DNA of 54,524 nucleotides. Source: an uncultured Sphingomonas sp. Lineage in GTDB: Bacteria > Pseudomonadota > Alphaproteobacteria > Sphingomonadales > Sphingomonadaceae. Position numbers and translations under genes: made by a program. Positions 8,597-16,368 of the stretch are shown piece by piece. How positions within the stretch are numbered: position 1 is the stretch's first letter; each line of letters starts with the position of its first letter. The notes under the pieces are model-generated. The model was not told the DNA's origin and ran no database searches. It saw only the letters and a list, made by a program, of their open reading frames with translations. The DNA is taken from NCBI RefSeq assembly GCF_937859915.1, contig NZ_CALMAW010000063.1:10192-64715 (forward strand), read 5' to 3'.

Positions 8597-11500
8597 GTGA
8601 GCCGACAGCTGATCAACGAATATCGTGCTGATCTCGACCGCCTGCGTGCTGTCTCGGGCAGCCGCCGCGAAAGCGTGCTGCGCGAGGCGTTCAAGGATCT
8701 GCTCAAGCGTTGGGGGCGCAGCCACGACCTGCTGTTCGTCCCCGAACATGCCATCACCACCCAGCAGAAGAACCGCATCTATCTCGACGGCGCGCTGCTT
8801 CATGCGCTGCGCGTCCCATTCGGCTATTGGGAAGCCAAGGACGCCGATGACGATCTTGATGCCGAGATCTCCGTCAAATCGCGCAAGGGCTATCCGCGCG
8901 ACAACATCATCTATTCGGACGATCACACCGCCATCCTGATTCAGGACGGACACGAAGTCGCACGCGTCGCGATGGACGATACGGACACGCTCTACCCGCT
9001 GCTCGTCCGCTTCTTCGCGCACGAGCGGCAGGAGATCGCCGACTTTAACAAGGCGGTGAAGCAGTTCAGCCTGGACCTGCCCGCCGTGCTCGAAGCGTTG
9101 CGCGACCTGATTGCGAAGAAGCGCAGCGCCTCCAAACCGTTCGTCGTCGCCGAAAAGGCGTTCCTTACCCATGCGCATGAGGCGATCAACCCGGCAATCA
9201 CCGAGGGCGATGTGCAGGAGATGTTGATCCAGCACATCCTGACCGAGGACATCTTTGCCAAGGTGTTCGACAACCCCGATTTCCACCGCCAGAACAACGT
9301 CGCCTCCGAACTCTACAAGCTCGAGGAAAAGCTGTTCGGTCGCGGAGAGAAATCCACGCTTCTGCGGGCGCTATCACCCTATTATTCGGGTATCGCGCAG
9401 ACCGCCGCCGTGATCCAGAGCCATTCCGAAAAGCAGGGCTTCCTAAAAGGGCTCTACGAGAATTTCTACAAGGTCTACAACGCCAAGGCCGCCGACCGGC
9501 TTGGCGTGGTCTATACACCCGGCGAGATTGTCCGCTTCATGATCCGCTCGACCGACTGGCTCTGCGAGAAGCATTTCGGCAAGAACCTGGTCGATCGCGG
9601 CGTCGAGATCCTTGATCCCGCCACCGGCACCGGCACCTTCATCGTCGAACTGCTCGAACATTTCCGCGGGCATCACGACAAGCTCCGCCACAAATACAAG
9701 GAGGAGCTGCACGCGAACGAAGTCGCGATCCTGCCCTACTATGTCGCTAATCTAAACATTGAAGCGACCTATCAGGCGATCACCGGTCAGTTCGCCGAGT
9801 TCGAGAATTTGTGCTTCGTCGACACACTCGACAATGTCGACGCGCTCGGCATCCATGCCGGCCACCAGTTCGATTTGCTCGGCAGCCTGACCGACGAGAA
9901 TATCGAGCGCATAAAGAAGCAGAACCGGCGCAAGATCAGCGTCATTATCGGCAATCCTCCCTACAACGCCAACCAGCAGAATGAGAACGACAACAACAAG
10001 AACCGCACCTACGCCCACATCGATCAGCGCATCAAGGACACTTACATTGCGGCGAGCACCGCGCGAAAGACCAAGCTCTACGACATGTACGCGCGCTTTT
10101 ATCGTTGGGCGAGCGACCGCCTGGGCGATGAAGGGATCGTAGCGTTTGTGACGAACAATAGCTTCATAAATAGCCGCACCTTCGACGGATTCCGGAAAAC
10201 GATTTCCAGCTCGTTTAGCGAAGCATGGATCGTCGATCTAAAAGGAAACGCTCGTACGAATGGCGAGCAGAGGCGGCGAGAAGGCGGCAACGTATTTGAA
10301 GACAAAATACGTGTCGGGGTGGCTGTATGTTTTCTCGTGAAAATCAAGAAGAACGTTCCCTTTCGTGTTCGTTATCTGGCGGTCGAGGACTACGCGAAGG
10401 ATGATGATAAACGTCAATTCATAGCTTCCTGCGACATCAGTCGTGACCAGTTTACCGATATTAAACCTGACAAAGCTGGAATTTGGATCGATCAACCGGA
10501 CGACAACGGGTGGGAAAGCCTGCTCCCTGTCTTCAATGCCAAAACGAAGTCTGGCGATGAAGGAGCTGCGGCAACGGCTCTATTTAAGCAACATTCGCTT
10601 GGGGTTATTACAGCGCGGGACGATTGGGTCTATGGCGAATCTGATGAGGAGATCGCTACCAAGCTTACGTGGTTCGTATCGCGCTATGAGAAGGAACGCT
10701 TGCGACTCAAGTCAATCGACCGAAGGGCACGTGGCGAGTCGATTATCGAGCAGAATATAAAGCTGACGCGAGCGCTTAAAAGTGATCTCGTTGCCGGGAA
10801 GAATTTGGAATTTCGAGAGTCACTTAATCGAGATGCTGCATATCGCCCATTTATTGCGAAGAGGCTGAATTTCGATCCACGGCTCAATGAGATGCAGTAC
10901 CAATTAAATACGCTGTATCCCGACTCCTCGTCCAATCCGACGATTGCATTTCGATGTGTGTTTTCGAACGATCAGATCGCTGTTTTGGCGGTCGATAAGG
11001 TATTTGACTACGGACTTCTAAAAATTGGAAACGGTGGAACGGAGTCGCTTCCACGCTACCGCTACACCAAATCCGGCGAGCGGATCGACAACATCACCGA
11101 CTGGGCGCTCAACAAGTTCGTCAAAGAATATGGCAAGAAGGGTGTCACAAAGGATGGGATCTTCAACTATGTGTACGCCGTTCTGCACGATCCGCTCTAT
11201 CGCGAGACCTATGCGCTGAACCTCAAGCGCGAGTTCCCGCGCATCCCCTTCTATCCCGATTTTGCGCAATGGGCGACGTGGGGCGAGGCTTTGATAGCGC
11301 TGCTCATTGGCTATGAAGACGTTGTGCCTTGGCCGGTCGAGCGGATCGACACGCCGGGCACGCGCGCTGCGGGCACGCATCCCCGGCCGATCCTCAAGTC
11401 GCAGCCCAAAGCGGGGGTAGTGGTGATCGACGCCGACACGCAGATCGCCGGCATCCCGCCCGAGGCCTGGGCGTATCGCCTGGGCAACCGCTCGGCGATC

Positions 11501-11686
11501 GACTGGGTGCTTGACCAGCACAAGGAAAAGCGCCCGCGCGATCCGACCATCGCCGCCAAGTTCAACACCTATCGCTTTTCCGATTACAAAGAGAGCATGA
11601 GCGCCTTGCTCGCAAAGGTTGTGCTAGAGAGTGTTGAGACGGTTGAAATTACCAAGTCCATGACGCAAATTAATCGCAGCGCTTAG
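8597..11686 (+). CDS. Single-chain restriction-modification enzyme (Type IIG / ISP-like)
   Basis: A 1029-residue protein that combines nuclease, adenine methyltransferase and target recognition. The N-terminus has a PD-(D/E)XK-type site, D64...E79-A-K81 (IYLDGALLHAL...YWEAKD). After a helical linker the N6-adenine methyltransferase has motif I LDPATGTGTF (about 339-348) and catalytic motif IV NPPY (about 453). The C-terminal half (about 600-1000) is the likely target-recognition part; its codon use looks more AT-rich around 10150-11030 than the ends of the gene. No helicase motifs are seen between nuclease and methylase, unlike full type ISP enzymes, so a type IIG-like layout is more likely. 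It starts with GTG behind GGGAGG. It stands alone, with no separate M or S gene. Confidence 0.88.
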   Translation: MSRQLINEYRADLDRLRAVSGSRRESVLREAFKDLLKRWGRSHDLLFVPEHAITTQQKNRIYLDGALLHALRVPFGYWEAKDADDDLDAEISVKSRKGYPRDNIIYSDDHTAILIQDGHEVARVAMDDTDTLYPLLVRFFAHERQEIADFNKAVKQFSLDLPAVLEALRDLIAKKRSASKPFVVAEKAFLTHAHEAINPAITEGDVQEMLIQHILTEDIFAKVFDNPDFHRQNNVASELYKLEEKLFGRGEKSTLLRALSPYYSGIAQTAAVIQSHSEKQGFLKGLYENFYKVYNAKAADRLGVVYTPGEIVRFMIRSTDWLCEKHFGKNLVDRGVEILDPATGTGTFIVELLEHFRGHHDKLRHKYKEELHANEVAILPYYVANLNIEATYQAITGQFAEFENLCFVDTLDNVDALGIHAGHQFDLLGSLTDENIERIKKQNRRKISVIIGNPPYNANQQNENDNNKNRTYAHIDQRIKDTYIAASTARKTKLYDMYARFYRWASDRLGDEGIVAFVTNNSFINSRTFDGFRKTISSSFSEAWIVDLKGNARTNGEQRRREGGNVFEDKIRVGVAVCFLVKIKKNVPFRVRYLAVEDYAKDDDKRQFIASCDISRDQFTDIKPDKAGIWIDQPDDNGWESLLPVFNAKTKSGDEGAAATALFKQHSLGVITARDDWVYGESDEEIATKLTWFVSRYEKERLRLKSIDRRARGESIIEQNIKLTRALKSDLVAGKNLEFRESLNRDAAYRPFIAKRLNFDPRLNEMQYQLNTLYPDSSSNPTIAFRCVFSNDQIAVLAVDKVFDYGLLKIGNGGTESLPRYRYTKSGERIDNITDWALNKFVKEYGKKGVTKDGIFNYVYAVLHDPLYRETYALNLKREFPRIPFYPDFAQWATWGEALIALLIGYEDVVPWPVERIDTPGTRAAGTHPRPILKSQPKAGVVVIDADTQIAGIPPEAWAYRLGNRSAIDWVLDQHKEKRPRDPTIAAKFNTYRFSDYKESMSALLAKVVLESVETVEITKSMTQINRSA

Positions 11687-12058
11687 GCTCCAATCCCGTG
11701 CCGGCGCTATTTGGGTCCTTAGTTTTACCATTGCATCTTTGAGCGATGGCCCAGGCGTGCCGGTGCAAAGACCCAAAGCCAGCCGCTCATGCAGGTTCGA
11801 CGCAGTCCGAAAGCAGACGTTGGTTCAGGCCTACCTGCCTGTTTTCATGGCTTTTGTGCGCGAGTTTTGACCGCGGCAGCATCTTAAAGCGGCCGGACCG
11901 TTCTCCACCATGAATCGACCTATCCGAAGCCGAGCGGTGACGCGTCGCCAGCTCGAACCGGACCGGCGGCAGTCGGGGCGGGCGTGGCATCCGGGTTACG
12001 GCCGACGTCGCGAACGTAGCGCTTCGACAGGAACCGCCTTTGCTGCGTCATCGATGGC
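11687..12058. other. Non-coding gap after the RM gene
   Basis: No supported gene and no recognisable repeat. The open frames crossing it are antisense shadows or short, low-complexity translations. Confidence 0.35.
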
Positions 12059-12379
12059 TCACCTCGGACGAGAAGCAAAAGGGACGACCTTCCCAAGGCC
12101 CTTTTTAAGCGCGGCCTCTGAGCGTTCCTGCACAGCCTCTTCGCCATTGAAATATCGCAGTGCGCCGTCACTGATCGGCGCAGCGAAGGCACCGGCAACC
12201 TGCTCTGCCGCCTTGATCATCTCTCGGTGGACGCGTTTGTATTTTGCCGACTTCACGTCATCGATGTCGTTGAGCCGATCGACAATCCGGGCGAGCCGCT
12301 GGCTCGTATTATGGATCATCGTCTCACGCAGCCGACGCTCGGCCTTTGTTTCGGAGCGCATCGCCGTCTTCGTCCCCAT
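12059..12379 (-). CDS. Hypothetical small helical protein
   Basis: A 106-residue protein not recognised. It is rich in Lys, Arg, Glu and Ala with helical stretches: RSETKAERRLRETMIHNT (about 8-25), RLARIVDRLNDIDD and YKRVHREMIKAAEQVAGAF. There is no signal peptide or membrane segment. The composition is more protein-like than the opposite-strand frames. The ribosome-binding site is weak; a second Met at residue 7 is possible. It lies on the minus strand just before the AlpA-like gene in the same direction, in the accessory part of the island. Existence is moderately likely. Confidence 0.45.
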   Translation of the reverse strand: MGTKTAMRSETKAERRLRETMIHNTSQRLARIVDRLNDIDDVKSAKYKRVHREMIKAAEQVAGAFAAPISDGALRYFNGEEAVQERSEAALKKGLGKVVPFASRPR

Positions 12380-12549
12380 TCGTCGAGGTCAATCGACGAG
12401 GGTCTAAGCATCCTTCGACCAGGCGGCTACGGCAACTGACGCCGATCCAAAGGGATGCCGCGCCCTGTCGCTGATCCGACGAGTATCACGGATCGGATTG
12501 GCTGCAATCAGGAAAAGGCTCGGGTGCAGGCGCACCTGGCGTAGGGCCG

Positions 12550-12759
12550 TCATTGGCCACGTTCATCGACCTGGTAGAACATCGGGCTCATCATCCAGCG
12601 GTTGACCGCGGACTCCCGCCAGCCTGCACACCGGGTGCTGAGCGCGATCTGCCTGGGGAAGCTGCCAGCCGCGATCTTGCGATAGAGGGTGGAGCGGGAA
12701 AGCCCCGTGCGCTCGAGCACGGTTGGCAAACGGAGGATACGGTCGGGCTGGTCGGTCAT
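12550..12759 (-). CDS. AlpA family phage/island regulatory protein
   Basis: A 69-residue helix-turn-helix protein of the AlpA / prophage CP4-57 regulator family (MerR-like winged helix). The family pattern is complete: ILRLPTVLERTGLSRSTLYRKI (about 8-29), AAGSFPRQIALSTRCAGWRES and AVNRWM. AlpA proteins typically act with P4-type integrases as excisionase-like activators. This fits the integrase at the right end of the island, although the two genes are 30 kb apart here. Confidence 0.88.
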   Translation of the reverse strand: MTDQPDRILRLPTVLERTGLSRSTLYRKIAAGSFPRQIALSTRCAGWRESAVNRWMMSPMFYQVDERGQ

Positions 12760-13230
12760 CGAAGGTCTCCTTGATCGAGGGACTGAACTTCGATGGGGTT
12801 TCTATGCACGCCATGGGCGCGCGGGCAGGGTCGTTTTCGTCTTTTCCAAAACGACCCCCCGGGGCGGGCGTCCCGCTTTCTACGGAAAGCGGCCGCGCTC
12901 TGCTCCGCTGGCGCTCCATCGAGCCACCGTAACCGGTGTCTCGCCGCCTGTCGGCGCTACGATCGCTGACGCGAGCCGGCTGGCGCCGGATGCGGCCATC
13001 GCGCGGTGCGCGACGAGCGTCGTTGAACCGGCCGCGCAAGGGGGCAGGGTGGGCGTCGCTACCCTGTAATACCGCCGCGGCGGGCCGCAACCCGGCGGTG
13101 CCGGGTCCTCCACTACGTTACGGCGCTTCGCGTGCAGCCCGCCTCTTTCGGCGGGATTGCCGGTTCGCTCCTGCCGCCCACCCCGCCCCCTTCCGGGCCG
13201 GTTGCGTTGGCGTAGGAAGGAGCGAGGAAC
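12760..13230. other. GC-rich structured spacer upstream of the sigma-like gene
   Basis: No gene is supported. Several hairpins are visible: ACCCGGC-GGT-GCCGGGT at 13090-13106 and CCCGCC-TCTTTC-GGCGGG at 13138-13155. The second is close to the small helix-turn-helix gene at 13231. The stretch may serve as leader, replication-related or attenuator sequence. AGGAAGGAGCG just before 13231 is the ribosome-binding site of that gene. Confidence 0.4.
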
Positions 13231-13455
13231 ATGAAGAAAGATGCGCAGGATTTGGGTGACCGGCTGGTGCGGCTGACGCGCGCGTTGGCCGTCCTCCCGG
13301 AAGGCCCTCGAACGGTCTATCTCCTTCACGCACGCGATGAAGTGCCGTTCGACGCAATCGCGGTGCGGCTCGGCATCGCGCGGGCCGATGTCATGGCGCA
13401 TCTGGCCCACGCGCTGGCCGCGCTTTCAAAAGCGTTGGACGAGTCGAGCCCATGA
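13231..13455 (+). CDS. Sigma-70 region 4-like HTH protein
   Basis: A 74-residue protein resembling region 4 of ECF sigma factors only: RLTRALAVLPEGPRTVYLLH (about 14-33), then DEVPFDAIAVRLGIARADVMAHLAHAL as the helix-turn-helix (about 36-62). There is no region 2, so it cannot act as a full sigma factor. Such stand-alone proteins are common on sphingomonad plasmids and islands and probably bind DNA or modulate RNA polymerase. A strong AGGAAGGAG precedes the start. Confidence 0.7.
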   Translation: MKKDAQDLGDRLVRLTRALAVLPEGPRTVYLLHARDEVPFDAIAVRLGIARADVMAHLAHALAALSKALDESSP

Positions 13456-13532
13456 TCGGGTGGCCTGGTACGTCGTAGTCGATGCCTCCCCGATCTGGGC
13501 AGCGCCGCCCACATGTGTTTAGGTGATTTGTC

Positions 13533-14462
13533 ATGCGCACCGATCTCGATCATCTGCCGCCGGCCAAACAGCGCGAGCTCGAGCGCGTGGTGCAGCTTCT
13601 CTTCGAAGAGTTCGAGGCCGCGAACGCCGACGCCACCGGCGATCGCCGCCGCGCGCGCATCCGCAAGATCATCCTGTACGGAAGCTATGCCCGCGGTGGC
13701 TGGGTCGACGAGCCGCACACCGCCAAGGGGTATCAGTCCGACTTCGATCTCCTCGTCATCGTCAGCCAGAAGGAGGTCACCGACCGGGCGACCTATTGGT
13801 ACAAGGCGGAGGAGCGGCTCAACCGCGAGCGGGCGATCACCAGGACGCTGCAGACGCCGGTCAATTTCATCGTCCACACGCTGCAGCAGGTGAACGATGG
13901 TCTCGCCCATGGCCGTTACTTCTTCATGGATGTCGCCAGGGACGGCATCGCGCTCTACGATGGCGACGACACCGAGCTGCACGAGCCCAAGCCGAAAACG
14001 CCCGATCAGGCGTATGTCATGGCGAAAGAGTATTTCGAGGAGTGGTTTCCGAGCTCGGGCGAGTTCTTCGATAACTTCAAATTCAATGCGGCGCAGGGGC
14101 GACGCAGCAACGCCGCGTTTCAGCTGCACCAAGCCACCGAACGCCTATACCATTGCGTCCTGCTGGTCTGCACCTTCTACACCCCGCACAACCATAATAT
14201 CGCATTTCTGCGCACACAGGCGGAGCGTCTCGACCGTCGTCTCCATGGCATCTGGCCGATGGACAATCGACGTGAACGAGCGATGTTCGAGAAGCTCAAG
14301 GACGCCTATGTGAAGGCGCGCTATTCGAAGCATTACCGGATCGCGCAGGATGAGCTCGCCTGGCTCGGCGGGCGCGTCGAAGAGCTTGGCATGGCCGTCA
14401 ACGAGATTTGCTCTGAACGCCTTTCTGCGTTGCGGTCGAAAGTGCAGGACGCCGCCGAATAG
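13533..14462 (+). CDS. Fused nucleotidyltransferase (MNT) - HEPN protein
   Basis: A 309-residue protein joining a minimal nucleotidyltransferase to a HEPN domain. The MNT site is GS(50-51)...D70-F-D72 (LYGSYARGGW, QSDFDLLV), covering about residues 1-140. The HEPN-like helical half runs from about 148 to 295, with FQLHQATERLYHCVLL, a central KARYSKHYRI and a C-terminal long helix. Separate MNT and HEPN genes usually form a type VII toxin-antitoxin pair in which the MNT AMPylates the HEPN RNase. Here both are on one chain. The HEPN motif is R-x3-H (RYSKH), shorter than the classical R-x4-6-H, so RNase activity is uncertain. Its start was chosen at ATG 13533 after a short gap. Confidence 0.8.
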   Translation: MRTDLDHLPPAKQRELERVVQLLFEEFEAANADATGDRRRARIRKIILYGSYARGGWVDEPHTAKGYQSDFDLLVIVSQKEVTDRATYWYKAEERLNRERAITRTLQTPVNFIVHTLQQVNDGLAHGRYFFMDVARDGIALYDGDDTELHEPKPKTPDQAYVMAKEYFEEWFPSSGEFFDNFKFNAAQGRRSNAAFQLHQATERLYHCVLLVCTFYTPHNHNIAFLRTQAERLDRRLHGIWPMDNRRERAMFEKLKDAYVKARYSKHYRIAQDELAWLGGRVEELGMAVNEICSERLSALRSKVQDAAE

Positions 14463-14583
14463 TCGCCTTCGCGTTGGCTTCGTTCGTGCGCCATACGCTC
14501 ACGAGCAGACATGTCGTCAATGTCGCCGCCGCAGACCCTTCCGCGATCGCCTTTGAAGTGTCTCGTCAGGTTTCGTATGCCGT

Positions 14584-15033
14584 ATGGAGTTCGGCCTCAT
14601 GTGGCAGGCGAAAGGTTCGAAAATGCCTGGAAGGAAGCTGCGGGTCTGGACGAAGGCGCCGCCGCGTCCCGTTCGGCCGGAAGAAGCCGAGAAGCGGGCC
14701 ATGATCGACGCGTGCGAGGCGTTCATCAGCGACGTGCTCAAGCCGCGGTTCCTGCCCGGGATCACGCCGACCGAGTGGAACTATGTCGTCGACATACGGG
14801 GTGCGTATGCGGCGGGGCGTTATCGTTTCATGCAGCGTTACCGGTCGGGCATGGCGCACAATCGCGGCGAGGAGTTTGATGCGCCCTTCGCGCGGATCGA
14901 CCGGATGGGCCCGGACAACTTCGATGTTCAGTGGATGCGACACACCGGGCAGTGGTGGCGCGTCTACACCGGGGTGACATTCGCCCGGGCGCTTCATCTG
15001 CTGGAAACCGACGGGGTTCTCCATCCGCAATGA
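14584..15033 (+). CDS. Conserved hypothetical protein, 149 aa
   Basis: Function not recognised. It is soluble, with no signal peptide, and rich in aromatic and charged residues: PTEWNYVVDIRGAYAAGRYR (about 61-80), FMQRYRSGM, EEFDAPFARIDRMG and VQWMRHTGQWWRVYTG. The last segments have the feel of a conserved domain. A Met at residue 6 or 14 could also be the start, as no strong ribosome-binding site decides. It sits between the MNT-HEPN gene and another conserved unknown, both on the plus strand; this trio may be one transcription unit in the mobilization region. Confidence 0.65.
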   Translation: MEFGLMWQAKGSKMPGRKLRVWTKAPPRPVRPEEAEKRAMIDACEAFISDVLKPRFLPGITPTEWNYVVDIRGAYAAGRYRFMQRYRSGMAHNRGEEFDAPFARIDRMGPDNFDVQWMRHTGQWWRVYTGVTFARALHLLETDGVLHPQ

Positions 15034-15073
15034 CGGGCTTGCCTGAGCGGCGCGCGTCCATGAGAAAGCGCCG

Positions 15074-16225
15074 ATGAGCGAATATCAATATTACGAGTTC
15101 CAGGCTCTCGACCGTCCGCTCGATGCAGCCGATCGGGAAGCGCTGCGTGCGCTGTCGACGCGTGCCCGGATCACCGCCACGAGCTTCACCAATTCGTACG
15201 AATGGGGCGACTTCAAGGGCGATCCCGCGACGCTGATGGAACGGTGGTTCGATCTCCATCTCTATCTGGCGAATTGGGGAACGCGCGAGTTCAAGATGCG
15301 CTTGCCGGCGCGCCTGGTCGACCGAAAGCGCATCGCCGCTCTGCTGCGGGGGAACGAACATGCCCAGCTCAAGGTCACCGGCGAGAATCTGATCCTCACC
15401 ATCATGCGTGACGAGATGGAGCCGGGAGACGATTGGGATGACGGCTCCGGTTGGCTGACCGCGCTCGCTCAGCTTCGGGCTGACGTGTTCGCGGGCGATC
15501 TGCGGTTGTTTTACCTTGTCTGGCTGATGGCGGTGGAAGCCTGTGCCGTCGAGGCGGACGAACCCGAGCCATTGCCGGGATTGGGACCGATGACGGGCGC
15601 GCTCGAAGCCTTTGCGGAATTTTTCGGCATCGATCCCGACCTTGTCGCCGCCGCTGGCGAAAGGGCCGGTACAGCGATGGAGCCGTCGTCGCCGGACGCC
15701 GTGCGCGCGGTTGTCGAGGGATTGCCCGAGGATCGGAAGAATGTGCTTCTCGTCCGGCTGATCGACGGCGATCCGCATGTCGCCAGCGAACTGCGGACGC
15801 TCGTGCGCAAGCAACTGAGCCCGACTTCTCCAACGAGTACGGATGGTCTTCGGACTGCGGGCGTGCTGCGCGCCCGGGCTCGGACGATTCTCGGTGATCG
15901 TCAGCGCGCGGCGGCCGCCAAGGCTGCTGCAGAGCGCGATCGACGGGAGAAGGAAGCGGCGAAGGCGCAGCGTGTCAGACTCAATGGTCTGCTCCAGCGG
16001 GGCAATGCGGTCTGGAGCGAGATCGAGAACGAAGTCGAGCGCCGGAATGCGGCTGGCTACGACAACGCTATGAGCCTGCTCACGGATCTTCGCGTGCTGG
16101 CTGGTGAGCAGGGCTCGATAGCCGCTTTTGTGGAGCGCGTGGCGAAGTTGCGCGACCGGCACGTTCGGAAAGCGCGATTCGTCGAACGACTGACGCCGTT
16201 GATCACGTCGACGCAGCGTTCGTGA
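15074..16225 (+). CDS. Conserved hypothetical protein, 383 aa
   Basis: Function not recognised. The N-terminal about 110 residues contain SEYQYYEFQALDRPL, TSFTNSYEWGDFKGDP and FDLHLYLANWGTREFKMRLP, a pattern I associate with an unnamed conserved family that is often linked to SWIM zinc-finger genes, none of which is present here. The C-terminal third (about 270-370) is a strongly charged predicted coiled coil (RQRAAAAKAAAERDRREKE). No membrane segment or signal is seen. It is 40 bases downstream of the 149-aa gene and directly upstream of the oriT-like region and traA. A role in the element is possible but unproven. Confidence 0.65.
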   Translation: MSEYQYYEFQALDRPLDAADREALRALSTRARITATSFTNSYEWGDFKGDPATLMERWFDLHLYLANWGTREFKMRLPARLVDRKRIAALLRGNEHAQLKVTGENLILTIMRDEMEPGDDWDDGSGWLTALAQLRADVFAGDLRLFYLVWLMAVEACAVEADEPEPLPGLGPMTGALEAFAEFFGIDPDLVAAAGERAGTAMEPSSPDAVRAVVEGLPEDRKNVLLVRLIDGDPHVASELRTLVRKQLSPTSPTSTDGLRTAGVLRARARTILGDRQRAAAAKAAAERDRREKEAAKAQRVRLNGLLQRGNAVWSEIENEVERRNAAGYDNAMSLLTDLRVLAGEQGSIAAFVERVAKLRDRHVRKARFVERLTPLITSTQRS

Positions 16226-16311
16226 ACCAAGAGTAAGTGGCGCGGTCGATTAGTGTAAACGCAATGAGATAGTGTGAAACGACGCAGTCCCGAAATTGAT
16301 GAAATCATTTG

Positions 16312-16350
16312 AGGGCGCGCTTATACATCGTGCCGACGTCGCTTCCGAGG
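16312..16350. other. Probable oriT (Ti/RSF1010-like nic region)
   Basis: AGGGCGCGCTTA (16312-16323) is, on the minus strand, TAAGCGCGCCCT. This differs by one base from the MOBQ nic core TAAGTGCGCCCT of RSF1010 and is close to the Ti-plasmid version ATAATTGCGCCCT. It is followed by TACATCG and an imperfect inverted repeat ACATCG-TGC-CGACGT (16324-16338), as in Ti oriT. It ends about 20 bases before the traA start. The match is from memory of these oriTs, not from an alignment. Confidence 0.6.
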
Positions 16351-16368
16351 TGTAGATGGATTGCCGTC

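Noticed and set aside
12841-13230. CRISPR array
   Set aside because: Hairpins and GC-rich words are present but there are no regularly spaced identical repeats with spacers here or elsewhere in the window.
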